From the NCBI GenBank assembly GCA_964486765.1, contig CAZAOA010000011.1, positions 1 to 34,162 of the forward strand: a stretch of 34,162 nucleotides of DNA, in the 5' to 3' direction. Origin of the DNA: CAZAOA01 sp964486765 (GTDB lineage Bacteria > Patescibacteriota > UBA1384 > XYA2-FULL-43-10). Every line of letters begins with the position of its first letter. Position 1 is the stretch's first letter. Below are positions 1 through 7,471 of this stretch, piece after piece. Both the position numbers and the translations under genes were made by a program. A model generated the notes under the pieces. The model was not told where the DNA came from and ran no database searches. It worked only from the letters and a program-made list of their open reading frames with translations.

Positions 1-4
1 TATT

Positions 5-454
5 ATGTTTTTAGGAATAGATTACGGAAAAAAACGAATAGGGCTCGCAGTTGGGAGTAAATTTCCTCGTGGGATAGGAGTTTTGGATGGCGACAGAAAC
101 GAGCACCTGATTGTCACAGACATTGCAGAGATTTGTCATGAGGAGGATGTTGAAAAAATTATTATCGGTTTTCCTGAACGCCATCAGGGTGAGGCGGGAA
201 CGTTGGCAAATGAGATAAAGCAATTCGCTCAAGCAATTCATAAGAAGACGAATCTGCCAATAGTTTTTGAACCTGAAGCATTTACTTCGACTGAAGCAGA
301 AGAGTTTTTAAAAACACATACTAAACAACCTGGTGATAAAGATAAAGTAGATGAGCTTGCTGCAGTTCTAATACTTGAGCAATACATATATAAAATATCA
401 GAAAAAAAAGATACTCCATATGAACAAGATCCAAGTTTAGATATTGGGGTTTGA
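5..454 (+). CDS. ruvX: Putative pre-16S rRNA nuclease / Holliday junction resolvase-like protein YqgF
   Basis: The protein is 149 aa, the usual length for the YqgF/RuvX family of RNase H-fold nucleases, which take part in 16S rRNA 5' maturation. Visible motifs are the N-terminal GIDYGKKRIGLA, with the first catalytic Asp at residue 6, the IIIGFP strand, and the C-terminal VDELAAVLIL, which holds the last acidic residue. The middle motif usually read as DERLTT is here EPEAFTST, so Glu replaces the usual Asp. The ATG at 5 puts the start where family members normally start, but only four upstream bases are visible, so the ribosome site cannot be judged. The stop TGA (452-454) is directly followed by mltG, a common ruvX-mltG pairing. 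Function is assigned by family. Confidence 0.9.
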   Translation: MFLGIDYGKKRIGLAVGSKFPRGIGVLDGDRNEHLIVTDIAEICHEEDVEKIIIGFPERHQGEAGTLANEIKQFAQAIHKKTNLPIVFEPEAFTSTEAEEFLKTHTKQPGDKDKVDELAAVLILEQYIYKISEKKDTPYEQDPSLDIGV

Positions 455-459
455 AATTT

Positions 460-1446
460 ATGACAATAAATAAAAAACTACTACTTATATTTGGAATAAT
501 ATTGACAGGGATTGCAATAGCGGTTGCGGCCGTTATTTTTTTGTATTATTCGAGTATAAATTCAGCTGTAGGGACGGATGAAACTAAGAAAATTGTCGAG
601 ATAGAGGAGGGGAGCTCTGTGACCCAGATTGCAGAAGAACTTGAAGCACTTGGATATATAAAGTCCACCTGGGCTTTTTTATTGTATGTAAGATTGAACG
701 ATAAAATTTTACTGGCTGGCCCTCATCTGCTTTCAGAGGATATGAGCGTGATTGAAATGATTGATGTGATCTCGGTTGAAGAGACTTTAATGAAGAAGAT
801 TACTATACCTGAAGGTTGGAGACTTGAGCAGATTGCAGCATACCTCGACGATGAAGGTTATGTAGATTATCAAAAGTTTGTCGAGTTAGGTGAGCCACAT
901 AGAGGAAAACTTTTTCCAGACACATTTTTTATCACGACTGAGAATACTGAGGGAGAATTGCTGCAGATGATGTTGGATGATTATAAGACAAGAGTAAAAA
1001 ATCTTAACGTAACAAATAATGACTTGATCTTGGCATCAATCATTGAACGAGAAGCCATAACTGATGAAGAGAGACCAAAAATTGCTGGAGTTTTCAAAAA
1101 TAGACTTGCGATCGATATGCTTTTAGAGACTGATCCGACTGTTTTGTATGCAAATGATACAAAGGAGCTTCTAAGTTTGAGTACTGTCGAAGCATTGGAT
1201 TACAAATACTGGCAGCCAGTTGTTTTTTCGAAATACGAGCAGCTAGATTCTCCCTACAATACCTATTTGAAAGATGGGCTCCCACCTACCCCGATCTGTA
1301 ACCCTGGGATAAAAAGCATTGAAGCTGCGATCAATCCAGAAAGCCACAGCTACTTCTACTTTTTCCATTCAAAATCTCAAGAGATCTACTTTTCAAAAAC
1401 GCTTGAAGAGCACAATCAAAATAAAGCAAAGTATTTGGGAAGTTAA
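460..1446 (+). CDS. mltG: Endolytic murein transglycosylase MltG (YceG-like)
   Basis: MltG cleaves nascent glycan strands in the membrane and so sets glycan length. The protein has a short cytoplasmic start, one membrane helix (about residues 6-27) and an external YceG domain. The catalytic Glu lies in ASIIEREA (E196 from this start), followed by FKNRL, LETDPTVLYA and the family signature SPYNTY...GLPPTPICNPG. In MltG proteins the corresponding Pro is usually part of GLPPGPI. I chose ATG 460; an in-frame TTG at 451 overlaps the ruvX stop and has no ribosome site in front, whereas GGGG at 446-449 is a weak one for ATG 460. It is likely co-transcribed with ruvX and sits before the mre cluster, consistent with wall synthesis. 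Confidence 0.92.
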   Translation: MTINKKLLLIFGIILTGIAIAVAAVIFLYYSSINSAVGTDETKKIVEIEEGSSVTQIAEELEALGYIKSTWAFLLYVRLNDKILLAGPHLLSEDMSVIEMIDVISVEETLMKKITIPEGWRLEQIAAYLDDEGYVDYQKFVELGEPHRGKLFPDTFFITTENTEGELLQMMLDDYKTRVKNLNVTNNDLILASIIEREAITDEERPKIAGVFKNRLAIDMLLETDPTVLYANDTKELLSLSTVEALDYKYWQPVVFSKYEQLDSPYNTYLKDGLPPTPICNPGIKSIEAAINPESHSYFYFFHSKSQEIYFSKTLEEHNQNKAKYLGS

Positions 1447-1500
1447 TAATATTTGACCTCAAAATGTGAAAAGCTATCCGACATCATGTTGTCTGTTGAG

Positions 1501-1527
1501 TTGATTTTTTAATATCGATAGCATAAT
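1501..1527 (+). promoter_or_regulatory. Weak promoter candidate upstream of mreB
   Basis: TTGATT (1501-1506) and CATAAT (1522-1527) are separated by only 15 bases, so this is a poor match to a sigma-70 promoter. It lies between mltG and a terminator-like hairpin in front of mreB. It would be needed if mreB is transcribed through the structured leader. Confidence 0.25.
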
Positions 1528-1586
1528 GTATTATTGTATGTGTAACCCCGTACTATGATAAGAGATCAAGTACAGGGCGGCGGGGG

Positions 1587-1615
1587 TCCCATAAGATATA
1601 TATGGGAGCTTTTTT
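1587..1615 (+). terminator. Intrinsic terminator (or attenuator) between mltG and mreB
   Basis: TCCCATA (1587-1593) and TATGGGA (1601-1607) form a perfect 7-bp stem with a 7-base loop, followed by a six-T run at 1610-1615. Just upstream, CCCGTACT and AGTACAGGG (about 1546-1577) can form another bulged hairpin. The terminator ends only 16 bases before the mreB ATG, so it either ends the ruvX-mltG transcript or attenuates mreB. Confidence 0.7.
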
Positions 1616-1631
1616 GTCGTTATATTAAAAT

Positions 1632-2687
1632 ATGAAAAATCCATTTAATCCTATACTAAACAGATTTTCGCATGATATTGGCATTGATCTTGGAACTGCC
1701 AATACTCTTATCTATGTTCGAGGTAAAGGGGTTTTGATCAGGGAACCTTCCGTTGTGGCCATGAATAAAAAAACTAAAGAGATCTTGGCTGTTGGAGAGG
1801 AAGCAAAAAGAATGGTGGGACGAACCCCCTCTCATATTATCGCAATCCGTCCTTTAGTCGATGGGGTAATTTCTGACTTTGAAGTGACTGAACAGATGTT
1901 AAAGTATTTTTTAGATAAAGTGCACGCAGAACGGTTCAAGCTACTTCCCAGGCCTCGTATTGTAATTGGCATCCCGTATGGTGTGACAGAAGTTGAAAAG
2001 CGTGCTGTTGAGGAAGGAGCGATGAATGCCGGAGCAAGAGAAGTTTACCTTATAGAAGAGCCGATTGCAGCGGCGATAGGTGCTCGTCTTCCAGTTCAGG
2101 ACGCTTCAGGAAATATGATCGTAGATATTGGCGGGGGAACTACAGAGGTTGCGGTAATCTCTCTTGGCGGAATCGTCACTTCTCGTTCACTTCGAATTGC
2201 TGGAGATGAGATGAATGAAGATATAATTCAATACGCTAGAGATAAATTTAACTTATTGGTTGGAGAGCGAACAGCGGAAAATATAAAGATCGAAATCGGA
2301 TCTGCAATTCTACTAAAAGATAAATTTGAAGCACCACTTCGTGGACGAGACTTGGTTACAGGACTTCCAAAAGAAGTCATAGTCACCTCTCATCAGATTC
2401 AAGAGGCGATGCAAAAATCGATCCGTGCCATCATTGAAAGCATTAAATCAACTTTAGAAGAAACCCCTCCTGAGCTTTTGGCTGATATAATGGATCAAGG
2501 AGTCGTTTTGGCTGGCGGTGGAGCACTCCTTCGAGGAATGGATAAACTAATATCAGAAGAGACCAGAACCATGGTGCATATCTGTGAAGAACCACTTCTG
2601 GCAGTGGCACGGGGCACGGGGATAGTTTTAGAGGATTTGGATCTGTTGGAGGATGTACTACTTTCTGCAGAAGGGTCGGAATATTAA
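1632..2687 (+). CDS. mreB: Rod-shape determining actin homolog MreB
   Basis: MreB polymerises under the membrane and directs the elongation wall-synthesis complex. At 351 aa it has the expected length. The actin-fold motifs are all present: phosphate-1 loop GIDLGTANT (residues 17-25), the connecting LIEEPIAAAIGA, phosphate-2 IVDIGGGTTEVAVIS, and the adenosine motif LAGGGALLRGMD near residue 295. The first fourteen residues (MKNPFNPILNRFSH) resemble the short amphipathic N-terminus that anchors MreB to membranes, which is inference. No Shine-Dalgarno is visible before ATG 1632; the upstream sequence is TATATTAAAAT, so a leaderless or weakly initiated message is possible. It heads mreB-mreC-mreD-mrdA; rodA, often present in such clusters, is not in this stretch. 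Confidence 0.97.
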   Translation: MKNPFNPILNRFSHDIGIDLGTANTLIYVRGKGVLIREPSVVAMNKKTKEILAVGEEAKRMVGRTPSHIIAIRPLVDGVISDFEVTEQMLKYFLDKVHAERFKLLPRPRIVIGIPYGVTEVEKRAVEEGAMNAGAREVYLIEEPIAAAIGARLPVQDASGNMIVDIGGGTTEVAVISLGGIVTSRSLRIAGDEMNEDIIQYARDKFNLLVGERTAENIKIEIGSAILLKDKFEAPLRGRDLVTGLPKEVIVTSHQIQEAMQKSIRAIIESIKSTLEETPPELLADIMDQGVVLAGGGALLRGMDKLISEETRTMVHICEEPLLAVARGTGIVLEDLDLLEDVLLSAEGSEY

Positions 2688-2695
2688 TTTGAATA

Positions 2696-2797
2696 TAACA
2701 CCCACAGATTTTATCCGCTGAAGGGACACAGATGATGGGAGAGAAGTATTGTTGAAATAATCTGTGTAGACTCTGTGAAAAAAATCCAGGGGTGTAA
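2696..2797. repeat. Dispersed inverted-repeat element, copy A (mreB-mreC gap)
   Basis: The element begins TAACACCCACAGATTTT (2696-2712) and ends near AAAATCCAGGGGTGTAA (about 2781-2797). These are imperfect inverted repeats, with a second inner pair: GACACAGAT (2716-2734 region) against AATCTGTGTAGACTCTGTG (from 2759). It aligns over most of its length with the copy at 31723-31827. It is about 100 bp, has no coding capacity and would fold as one long hairpin. Confidence 0.75.
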
Positions 2798-2806
2798 TTA
2801 TCAAAA

Positions 2807-3583
2807 ATGAAAAAAAGAAACACACAAATCATAATTCTTGCAGTTATAATTATCATTTTGATTATTCCATTTACTCGAAACCTGATTTCTAAAGCCACTT
2901 TAAAAGCCACCGGTGGAGTAAAAAAGATTGCCTCAAATTCAGCATTTTCATCTCGTGGATTGTTTAGAGGGCTTTATGAGATAAAGGATTTGCACGAAAA
3001 AAATGAAGAATTAAATGAAAAGATAAAAATTCTTCAGATTTCAGATACCGAATTCAATGAATTAAAACACGAGAATGAAGTTTTGAAAAGTCAGCTAGGT
3101 TTTGTTGAAAGCCATCCTGAAATAGAGCTTATCCCTTCAAAAATAATTGGAAGAGAGCCGACAAGTTATATGGACCATATTTCAGTAGATAAGGGCTCTG
3201 ATGACGGTGTTGAGTTGGGTGCCACTGTTGTAAGCGATGGGGCGCTTGTTGGCAAAGTTGTTGAAGTCAACTCCACTACTTCAAAGATCACGCTCATAAC
3301 TTCAAAAAATTCCGTAGTTCAGGCTATGCTTCAAAATTCTCGAGTGATGGGAATCTTGCGTGGAGGGTTGAGTGGTATAACTTTGGAAAACATTCCGCAG
3401 GATATTGAGATAGATATCAATGAAAAGGTGATTACCTCGGGGCTCGGGGGCAGCATGATGCAAGGCATCTTAATCGGAGAAGTCGCAGGTAGAAGATCAT
3501 CGAAGTCTGAGATCTTTAAAATTCTAAATGTCACTCCCCAAGTTGATTTTTCAAAAATTGAAATCGTATTTATTATCAAATGA
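2807..3583 (+). CDS. mreC: Cell shape-determining protein MreC
   Basis: MreC is the periplasm-facing scaffold of the elongasome that links MreB/MreD to PBP2. The 258-aa protein starts with a short basic stretch (MKKRNTQ), followed by a membrane helix at about residues 8-24. A coiled coil runs over about residues 60-105 (KDLHEKNEELNEKIKIL and onward). The two-barrel MreC core follows, with recognisable segments IPSKIIGREPTSYMDHISVDKG and LVGKVVEVN. The start ATG follows AATTATCAAAA without a clear ribosome site. The stop codon overlaps mreD by four bases (ATGA), so translation of the two is probably coupled. Repeat copy A lies just upstream. Confidence 0.93.
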   Translation: MKKRNTQIIILAVIIIILIIPFTRNLISKATLKATGGVKKIASNSAFSSRGLFRGLYEIKDLHEKNEELNEKIKILQISDTEFNELKHENEVLKSQLGFVESHPEIELIPSKIIGREPTSYMDHISVDKGSDDGVELGATVVSDGALVGKVVEVNSTTSKITLITSKNSVVQAMLQNSRVMGILRGGLSGITLENIPQDIEIDINEKVITSGLGGSMMQGILIGEVAGRRSSKSEIFKILNVTPQVDFSKIEIVFIIK

Positions 3584-4068
3584 ACCTAATAAATTACATC
3601 GTTATAGTGTTGGTTGCGATTGTCTCGGTAATTTTGGACACTTCTTATTTTTCTTTTCTGGAAATATGGCACGCAACAGTCCTGATTACTTTTCAGATTC
3701 TAATCGTTTTAGCGATTATCGGCTTTCGCCAACATTTACAATTCTTTGCGGCTATAGCGATTCTTTTATACGCAATTTTTTCATCTGTTCCACTCTACTT
3801 TTTAATTGTTGCTTTTTTAGGGATTCCCCTTTTGGTCATATATTTGAAGTCAAAGATCACATACGAATCTAACTTTCCAGTAATTCTACTTTCATTTCTA
3901 ATTATCAATATGGTTTTTCAGTTGGGTTTGGTCGGTGCAACATTTAATATATCTGCAGCAGCGATGACATCAGTTGCATCTTTTTCACTAATTAATACTG
4001 TAGCTGGGCTAGTTATCTACTATATAGTGAATTATCTGAAGTTAACATTTAGATTAGAAGAAAGATAA
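3580..4068 (+). CDS. mreD: Rod shape-determining membrane protein MreD
   Basis: This is a 162-aa, very hydrophobic protein with about five predicted membrane segments (for example residues 5-20, 30-48, 55-90, 98-120 and 130-155). Size, hydropathy and position after mreC fit MreD, an integral membrane partner of MreC; the family has few invariant residues, so the call rests mainly on synteny. Its ATG overlaps the mreC TGA. Its stop TAA (4066-4068) is the first three bases of the TAACACCC end of a dispersed repeat. Confidence 0.85.
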   Translation: MNLINYIVIVLVAIVSVILDTSYFSFLEIWHATVLITFQILIVLAIIGFRQHLQFFAAIAILLYAIFSSVPLYFLIVAFLGIPLLVIYLKSKITYESNFPVILLSFLIINMVFQLGLVGATFNISAAAMTSVASFSLINTVAGLVIYYIVNYLKLTFRLEER

Positions 4069-4150
4069 CACCCACTTCAACCACACGGATCTTTACACCG
4101 CCCTTCGCCAAGGCTACGGAGCGGCAGGCTGATTGGGACACTGTAAGAAA
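4066..4150. repeat. Dispersed repeat, copy B, with an embedded REP-like hairpin (mreD-mrdA gap)
   Basis: TAACACCC at 4066-4073 is the same end as in copies A and F, followed by the degenerate AACCACACGGAT and, after an insertion, GGACACTGTAAGAAAC. The insertion holds a GC-rich imperfect hairpin, CCGCCC (4098-4103) to GCTACGGAGCGG (4113-4124). That unit recurs in diverged form at 10707-10738. The right-hand end of the element is missing. The rest of the 129-base gap before mrdA shows no clear promoter. Confidence 0.6.
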
Positions 4151-4197
4151 CATTGAATATTTATCTTTAATTTTGCACTATTAATTCGGGTAGCGAT

Positions 4198-6123
4198 ATG
4201 GACATATTTGGAAATCAAGAAAAGATAGAAGGGGACAAAAAATCACGCAAAGTAAAAGAGAGCGGTAGTTTTGATTATTCGGTTTTTCCAGATAGTAATT
4301 CGAAAAATCAAGATGCTAAAGAGAAGCCAAAAAGTCTTGGTTGGATCAAAGTTGCGGTTGCACTCTTTTTTGTGGTGATCGTAGGGAAGTTATTTTTAAG
4401 TCAGATCGTATATGGGAACTACTCTAAAGATTTGGCTGAGGGAAACAAGATTCGTCCTCGGGTTATTCCTGCTACAAGAGGACTAATTACTGATAAAAAT
4501 GGAGTCTGGTTGGCAAGAAATGTTCCATCTTTTGACCTTTCACTCTTTCCATCAGATCTACCTAAGGATGAAGATGAACGTGAGGAGAATTATAAAAAAA
4601 TATCTGAAATCTCTGGGAAAGATAAAGATGAGATAAAGTCGCTAGCGGAGGATAGTGGACTTTTGGCTCTGGATTCGATTACATTGATTGAAAATTTGAG
4701 TTTTGAAGATGCACTATTATATGAAGAAAAAGTCATGGGAGTTTCCGGACTGGTCGTAGTAAAAAAAGCTTCAAGAGAGTATAAGAATACTTTGAGTCTG
4801 TCTCATATCTTAGGTTATACCGGAAAAGTGTCTAAGAGGGATCTCGAAGAAAATCCCGACTATAGATTTTCAAGTTGGATTGGAAAAACTGGGATTGAAT
4901 CGGTCTATGAAAAAGAGATAAAAGGTCAAGATGGAGTTGAGCAAGTTGAAGTTGATTCTATGGGCAACATAATTCGAGTATTAGTTGACGAAAATAACAC
5001 AGAGCCAATTGCGGGAAACGAGGCTGTACTTTACTTGGATAGTGGGTTGCAGGAAAAGTCGGTCGAGTATTTGTTAGAAGGAATGGCAGCCTCAAAAGAA
5101 CTAACACAAGAAGAACCAGAAGCAGGAGTAGTAATTGCGATCAATCCTCAAAACGGCGGCATCCTTTCCATGGTTTCGTTGCCTAGCTATGACAACAACT
5201 TATTTGCAAAAGGTATAAATCCCGAAGATTATAAGAAGTTGATTGAGGATCCAAAAAAACCGATGTTTAACAGAGCTACTTCTGGAACTTATCCTCCCGG
5301 TTCAATTATAAAGATAGTTATGGCAGCCGCAGGTCTTGCTGAGGGCAATATAAATCTAAATACTGCTTTTGACACTCCTCTTGCCATTGAGATTGGTGAA
5401 TGGAAGTATCCTGACTGGAAAGATCACGGATATACAAATGTTGAAAAAGCGATCGCCGAATCAAACAATGTTTTTTTCTACGCGGTCGGGGGAGGTTATG
5501 AAAATATCATATCCGGGTTAGGGATAAATAAGATTAAAAAATGGTGGGAGAATTTTGGGCTTGGAAGTCCCACAGGAATTGATTTAGATTCTGAAGCTTC
5601 TGGACTTTTGCCTGACTCCGATTGGAAGGAGAGTTACTTCGATGAACCGTGGTATCTGGGAGATACTTACAATGTTTCGATCGGTCAGGGAAATCTTTTG
5701 GTCTCGCCTATCCAGATGGTTCGAGCAGTCGCTACGATTGCAAATGGTGGAAAGCTTATGGAACCTCAATTCGTTCAAAAGATAGTTGACTCACACGGCA
5801 ATGTGGTCAAAGAGTACTCCCCTGCAATTGCAAATGGACAGGTTGCAGAACCTTCAGTTATAGAAGCCGTACAACGTGGCATGCGAAAAACAGTTTTGGA
5901 AGGTTCAGCCAGACAGCTTCAAGATTTGCCAGTTTCTGTTGCAGGAAAAACCGGAACTGCGCAGTTTTTTGGAAACCAAAAAACCCATGCTTGGTTTGAG
6001 TGCTATGCTCCTTACGAAAACCCAGAGATCGCCATTGTTGTTTTGATCGAAGGTGGTGGAGCTGGAAATGAGATAGCAGCTCCAATTGCAAAGAAGATCT
6101 TAAACTACTATTACACCAGATAA
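4198..6123 (+). CDS. mrdA: Penicillin-binding protein 2, elongation-specific DD-transpeptidase
   Basis: This class B PBP cross-links peptidoglycan during cell elongation. The 641-aa protein has a charged cytoplasmic tail of about 50 residues and one membrane helix (about 51-68). A dimerisation/pedestal region includes IPATRGLITDKNGVWLARN, and a C-terminal transpeptidase domain follows. All three active-site motifs are present: S369-I-I-K372 (SxxK, in PPGSIIK), S422-N-N424 (SxN) and K584-T-G586 (KTG, in GKTGTAQ). The start ATG 4198 is preceded by GGGTAGCG, a weak ribosome site. It follows mreBCD, which makes PBP2 more likely than the division enzyme FtsI. The cytoplasmic tail is longer than in typical PBP2. 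Confidence 0.93.
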   Translation: MDIFGNQEKIEGDKKSRKVKESGSFDYSVFPDSNSKNQDAKEKPKSLGWIKVAVALFFVVIVGKLFLSQIVYGNYSKDLAEGNKIRPRVIPATRGLITDKNGVWLARNVPSFDLSLFPSDLPKDEDEREENYKKISEISGKDKDEIKSLAEDSGLLALDSITLIENLSFEDALLYEEKVMGVSGLVVVKKASREYKNTLSLSHILGYTGKVSKRDLEENPDYRFSSWIGKTGIESVYEKEIKGQDGVEQVEVDSMGNIIRVLVDENNTEPIAGNEAVLYLDSGLQEKSVEYLLEGMAASKELTQEEPEAGVVIAINPQNGGILSMVSLPSYDNNLFAKGINPEDYKKLIEDPKKPMFNRATSGTYPPGSIIKIVMAAAGLAEGNINLNTAFDTPLAIEIGEWKYPDWKDHGYTNVEKAIAESNNVFFYAVGGGYENIISGLGINKIKKWWENFGLGSPTGIDLDSEASGLLPDSDWKESYFDEPWYLGDTYNVSIGQGNLLVSPIQMVRAVATIANGGKLMEPQFVQKIVDSHGNVVKEYSPAIANGQVAEPSVIEAVQRGMRKTVLEGSARQLQDLPVSVAGKTGTAQFFGNQKTHAWFECYAPYENPEIAIVVLIEGGGAGNEIAAPIAKKILNYYYTR

Positions 6124-6126
6124 CTG

Positions 6127-6135
6127 TGGTATCAT
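6127..6135 (+). promoter_or_regulatory. Possible extended -10 element before the 6169 gene pair
   Basis: TGGTATCAT (6127-6135) matches an extended -10 (TGn plus TATCAT). No good -35 box is seen at the expected distance inside the end of mrdA. It would start a transcript about 25 bases before the ribosome site of the small gene at 6169. Confidence 0.3.
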
Positions 6136-6168
6136 TAAATGTATAAATGATTAATATAGGAGAAAATT

Positions 6169-6381
6169 ATGACACCTGAAATGGGACCTGGTATGGGGAT
6201 GGAGCAAGAGAGTGCTGGTGAATGGGAAGAAGTTGGTAGTATGTTGGATTCTCGAAGCTCTACTGATGGAGCAACTCAGGAATGGTTAAAAGGTAATCCA
6301 AAGCCATCCGAAGAAGCTAGGATAATGAGGCAGATTGTTGGCGAAGGAGACAGTAAAGAGATCAATCATAAATGGAGCTAA
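6169..6381 (+). CDS. Small acidic hypothetical protein, partner of the downstream kinase-like gene
   Basis: This 70-aa soluble protein has a methionine- and glycine-rich start (MTPEMGPGMGMEQE) and an acidic body (EWEEVGSMLDS). Its basic-acidic C-terminus ends NHKWS. I do not recognise a family. It is very likely a real gene because a good Shine-Dalgarno (AGGAGA) precedes ATG 6169. It also overlaps the next ORF by 10 bases, so the two should be translated together. No signal peptide or membrane segment is visible. The pairing of a small acidic protein with a kinase-like one could mean substrate, adaptor or antidote, but nothing in the sequence decides between these. Confidence 0.65.
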   Translation: MTPEMGPGMGMEQESAGEWEEVGSMLDSRSSTDGATQEWLKGNPKPSEEARIMRQIVGEGDSKEINHKWS

Positions 6382-7088
6382 CTAAAGTTGGTAGAATTGA
6401 ATTATTCTTAGAAAAAGGAACAATTGACAAGATTGTTCCTTTTAATCATAAAAACGATAAAAAACTCTTCAAGGCATTTTTAAGATACAAGCAGGAATCT
6501 TTTGAAGCAATTTGGAGACCCAAAATACTTGAAAAAAAATATTCCAGCCACATGATGCGAGGACAGAAATACAAAAAAGAAATTGCATTTTATATTGTAG
6601 CAAAACATTTAAATTTTAAATTCATACCATCAACAATTGAAAGAAAAATTGGAAATTATGTAGGAAGCCTACAGTATTATATGGATGATGAAAAGATCAC
6701 TCCGAAACAACTTCATGAGAAATTTTCAAAATATAACCAAAAATTACTAAACAATTTTGCACTAGTGGATTATATTTGTGGGAATATTGATAGAAGCGTA
6801 AATAATGTTATATATTGCAAGGGAAAGTTAATGTTAATTGATAATGGTTTAAGTTTTTATTCCGAACAAGTTCCAAAAAGATTTCTTGATAATAAATACC
6901 AGATTACTCGTCAATTTTTTAATCATAGAGTTGGATTTTCAGATACCGTTATTAATAAGTTAAAGGGTATCTCAGATAACAATGATGAGATACAAAGAGT
7001 TCTTATGCCGTATTTAAACAAAAAAGAATTCATATCTTTTCTAACTAGAGTGAATTGTGTAATAAAACAAACCAGTCTAAAGCATTGA
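6372..7088 (+). CDS. PI3/PI4-kinase-like (HipA/SCO1664-like) protein
   Basis: The 238-aa protein carries the hallmarks of the atypical kinase group that includes bacterial phosphatidylinositol-kinase-like and HipA proteins. A helix-C-type segment GQKYKKEIAFYIVAKHL (conserved Glu E70) is followed by FIPST. The catalytic loop DYICGNIDRSVNN has D140, R141 and N144/N145, and the metal-binding motif LMLIDNGLSF has D157. The usual Lys-Pro near the N-terminus is Arg-Pro (R49-P50), with a Lys at 51. It is soluble, without signal peptide. Base composition is more AT-rich (many AAA/AAT codons) than the flanking mrdA and greA, which may mark transfer. The ATG lies inside the small upstream gene. The TGA stop (7086-7088) overlaps the -35 box of the greA promoter. 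Substrate is unknown. Confidence 0.65.
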   Translation: MELTKVGRIELFLEKGTIDKIVPFNHKNDKKLFKAFLRYKQESFEAIWRPKILEKKYSSHMMRGQKYKKEIAFYIVAKHLNFKFIPSTIERKIGNYVGSLQYYMDDEKITPKQLHEKFSKYNQKLLNNFALVDYICGNIDRSVNNVIYCKGKLMLIDNGLSFYSEQVPKRFLDNKYQITRQFFNHRVGFSDTVINKLKGISDNNDEIQRVLMPYLNKKEFISFLTRVNCVIKQTSLKH

Positions 7089-7113
7089 CACAGAGTGGTT
7101 CGTGCGTTATACT
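7085..7113 (+). promoter_or_regulatory. Strong sigma-70-type promoter for greA
   Basis: TTGACA (7085-7090), a 17-base spacer and TATACT (7108-7113) form a near-consensus promoter. The -35 box contains the TGA stop codon of the kinase-like gene. Transcription would begin near 7120, leaving a leader of about 90 bases before greA. Confidence 0.8.
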
Positions 7114-7150
7114 AGTGAAAATTATGATATTTGAATACTCGCAAAAAATA

Positions 7151-7180
7151 ACTGCATTTTTCAATGCAGTCGAGGTTTTT
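7151..7180 (+). terminator. Terminator-like hairpin in the greA leader (attenuator candidate)
   Basis: ACTGCATT (7151-7158) and AATGCAGT (7163-7170) form a perfect 8-bp stem with a TTTC loop. Five bases later comes TTTTT (7176-7180). Because it lies downstream of the strong promoter and upstream of greA, it could attenuate greA. Alternatively it simply terminates transcripts from upstream. The gap between stem and T-run makes it a weak terminator. Confidence 0.45.
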
Positions 7181-7209
7181 CAGGTATTAAAATTCTATAA
7201 AGGTTTATA

Positions 7210-7440
7210 ATGGATAAAGATGTATATATTTCTGCCGAAGGTTTAGAAAAACTGAAAGCAGAATTAAAACAAATCGAAGAAGTTGACATGAAGGAAATCG
7301 CAAAGAGAATTGCAGAAGCAAAAGATCTTGGGGACCTTTCTGAAAACGCAGAATATCATGAAGCAAAACGACTTCAGTCTTTTATGCATGGAAGAGCAAA
7401 CGACTTAAAATACAAAATCAAGAATGCAAAAATAATATAA
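7210..7440 (+). CDS. greA: Transcript cleavage factor GreA, N-terminal part (gene interrupted by gap)
   Basis: GreA rescues backtracked RNA polymerase by stimulating transcript cleavage. These 76 residues are the N-terminal coiled-coil hairpin, including the acidic tip GDLSENAEYHEAK that reaches the polymerase active site. The frame hits TAA at 7438-7440, but in the same frame it continues KDPNLEA, which matches the next GreA residues (a DP motif follows the NAxxI segment in the family). A 10-N gap then starts at 7462. The stop is therefore probably a sequence error at a contig end, not a natural truncation. The start ATG 7210 has AAAGG a few bases upstream. Confidence 0.85.
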   Translation: MDKDVYISAEGLEKLKAELKQIEEVDMKEIAKRIAEAKDLGDLSENAEYHEAKRLQSFMHGRANDLKYKIKNAKII

Positions 7441-7461
7441 AAAGATCCAAATTTAGAAGCA

Positions 7462-7471
7462 NNNNNNNNNN
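7462..7471. other. Scaffold gap (10 N) inside greA
   Basis: Ten N characters join the two halves of greA. By comparison with GreA proteins of about 155-160 aa, roughly 25 residues are missing, so ten is a placeholder and not the true distance. Confidence 0.95.

Noticed and set aside
5..454. Use of UGA as a sense codon, as in Gracilibacteria and Absconditabacteria
   Set aside because: ruvX, mreC and the kinase-like gene end normally at TGA, and conserved genes have no internal TGA.
2443..2910. Long open frame on the - strand (155 codons) over the 3' end of mreB
   Set aside because: It is the shadow of mreB and of the inverted repeat; the product has no domain, and mreB on the other strand is unmistakable.
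6169..7088. Classical hipBA toxin-antitoxin pair
   Set aside because: The small protein lacks a helix-turn-helix and the kinase-like protein is much shorter than HipA (about 440 aa), so only a distant relation is supportable.
7438..7440. Recoding or programmed read-through of the in-frame TAA in greA
   Set aside because: The stop is next to a scaffold gap, and lysS shows the same pattern at its own gap, so sequence error is simpler.
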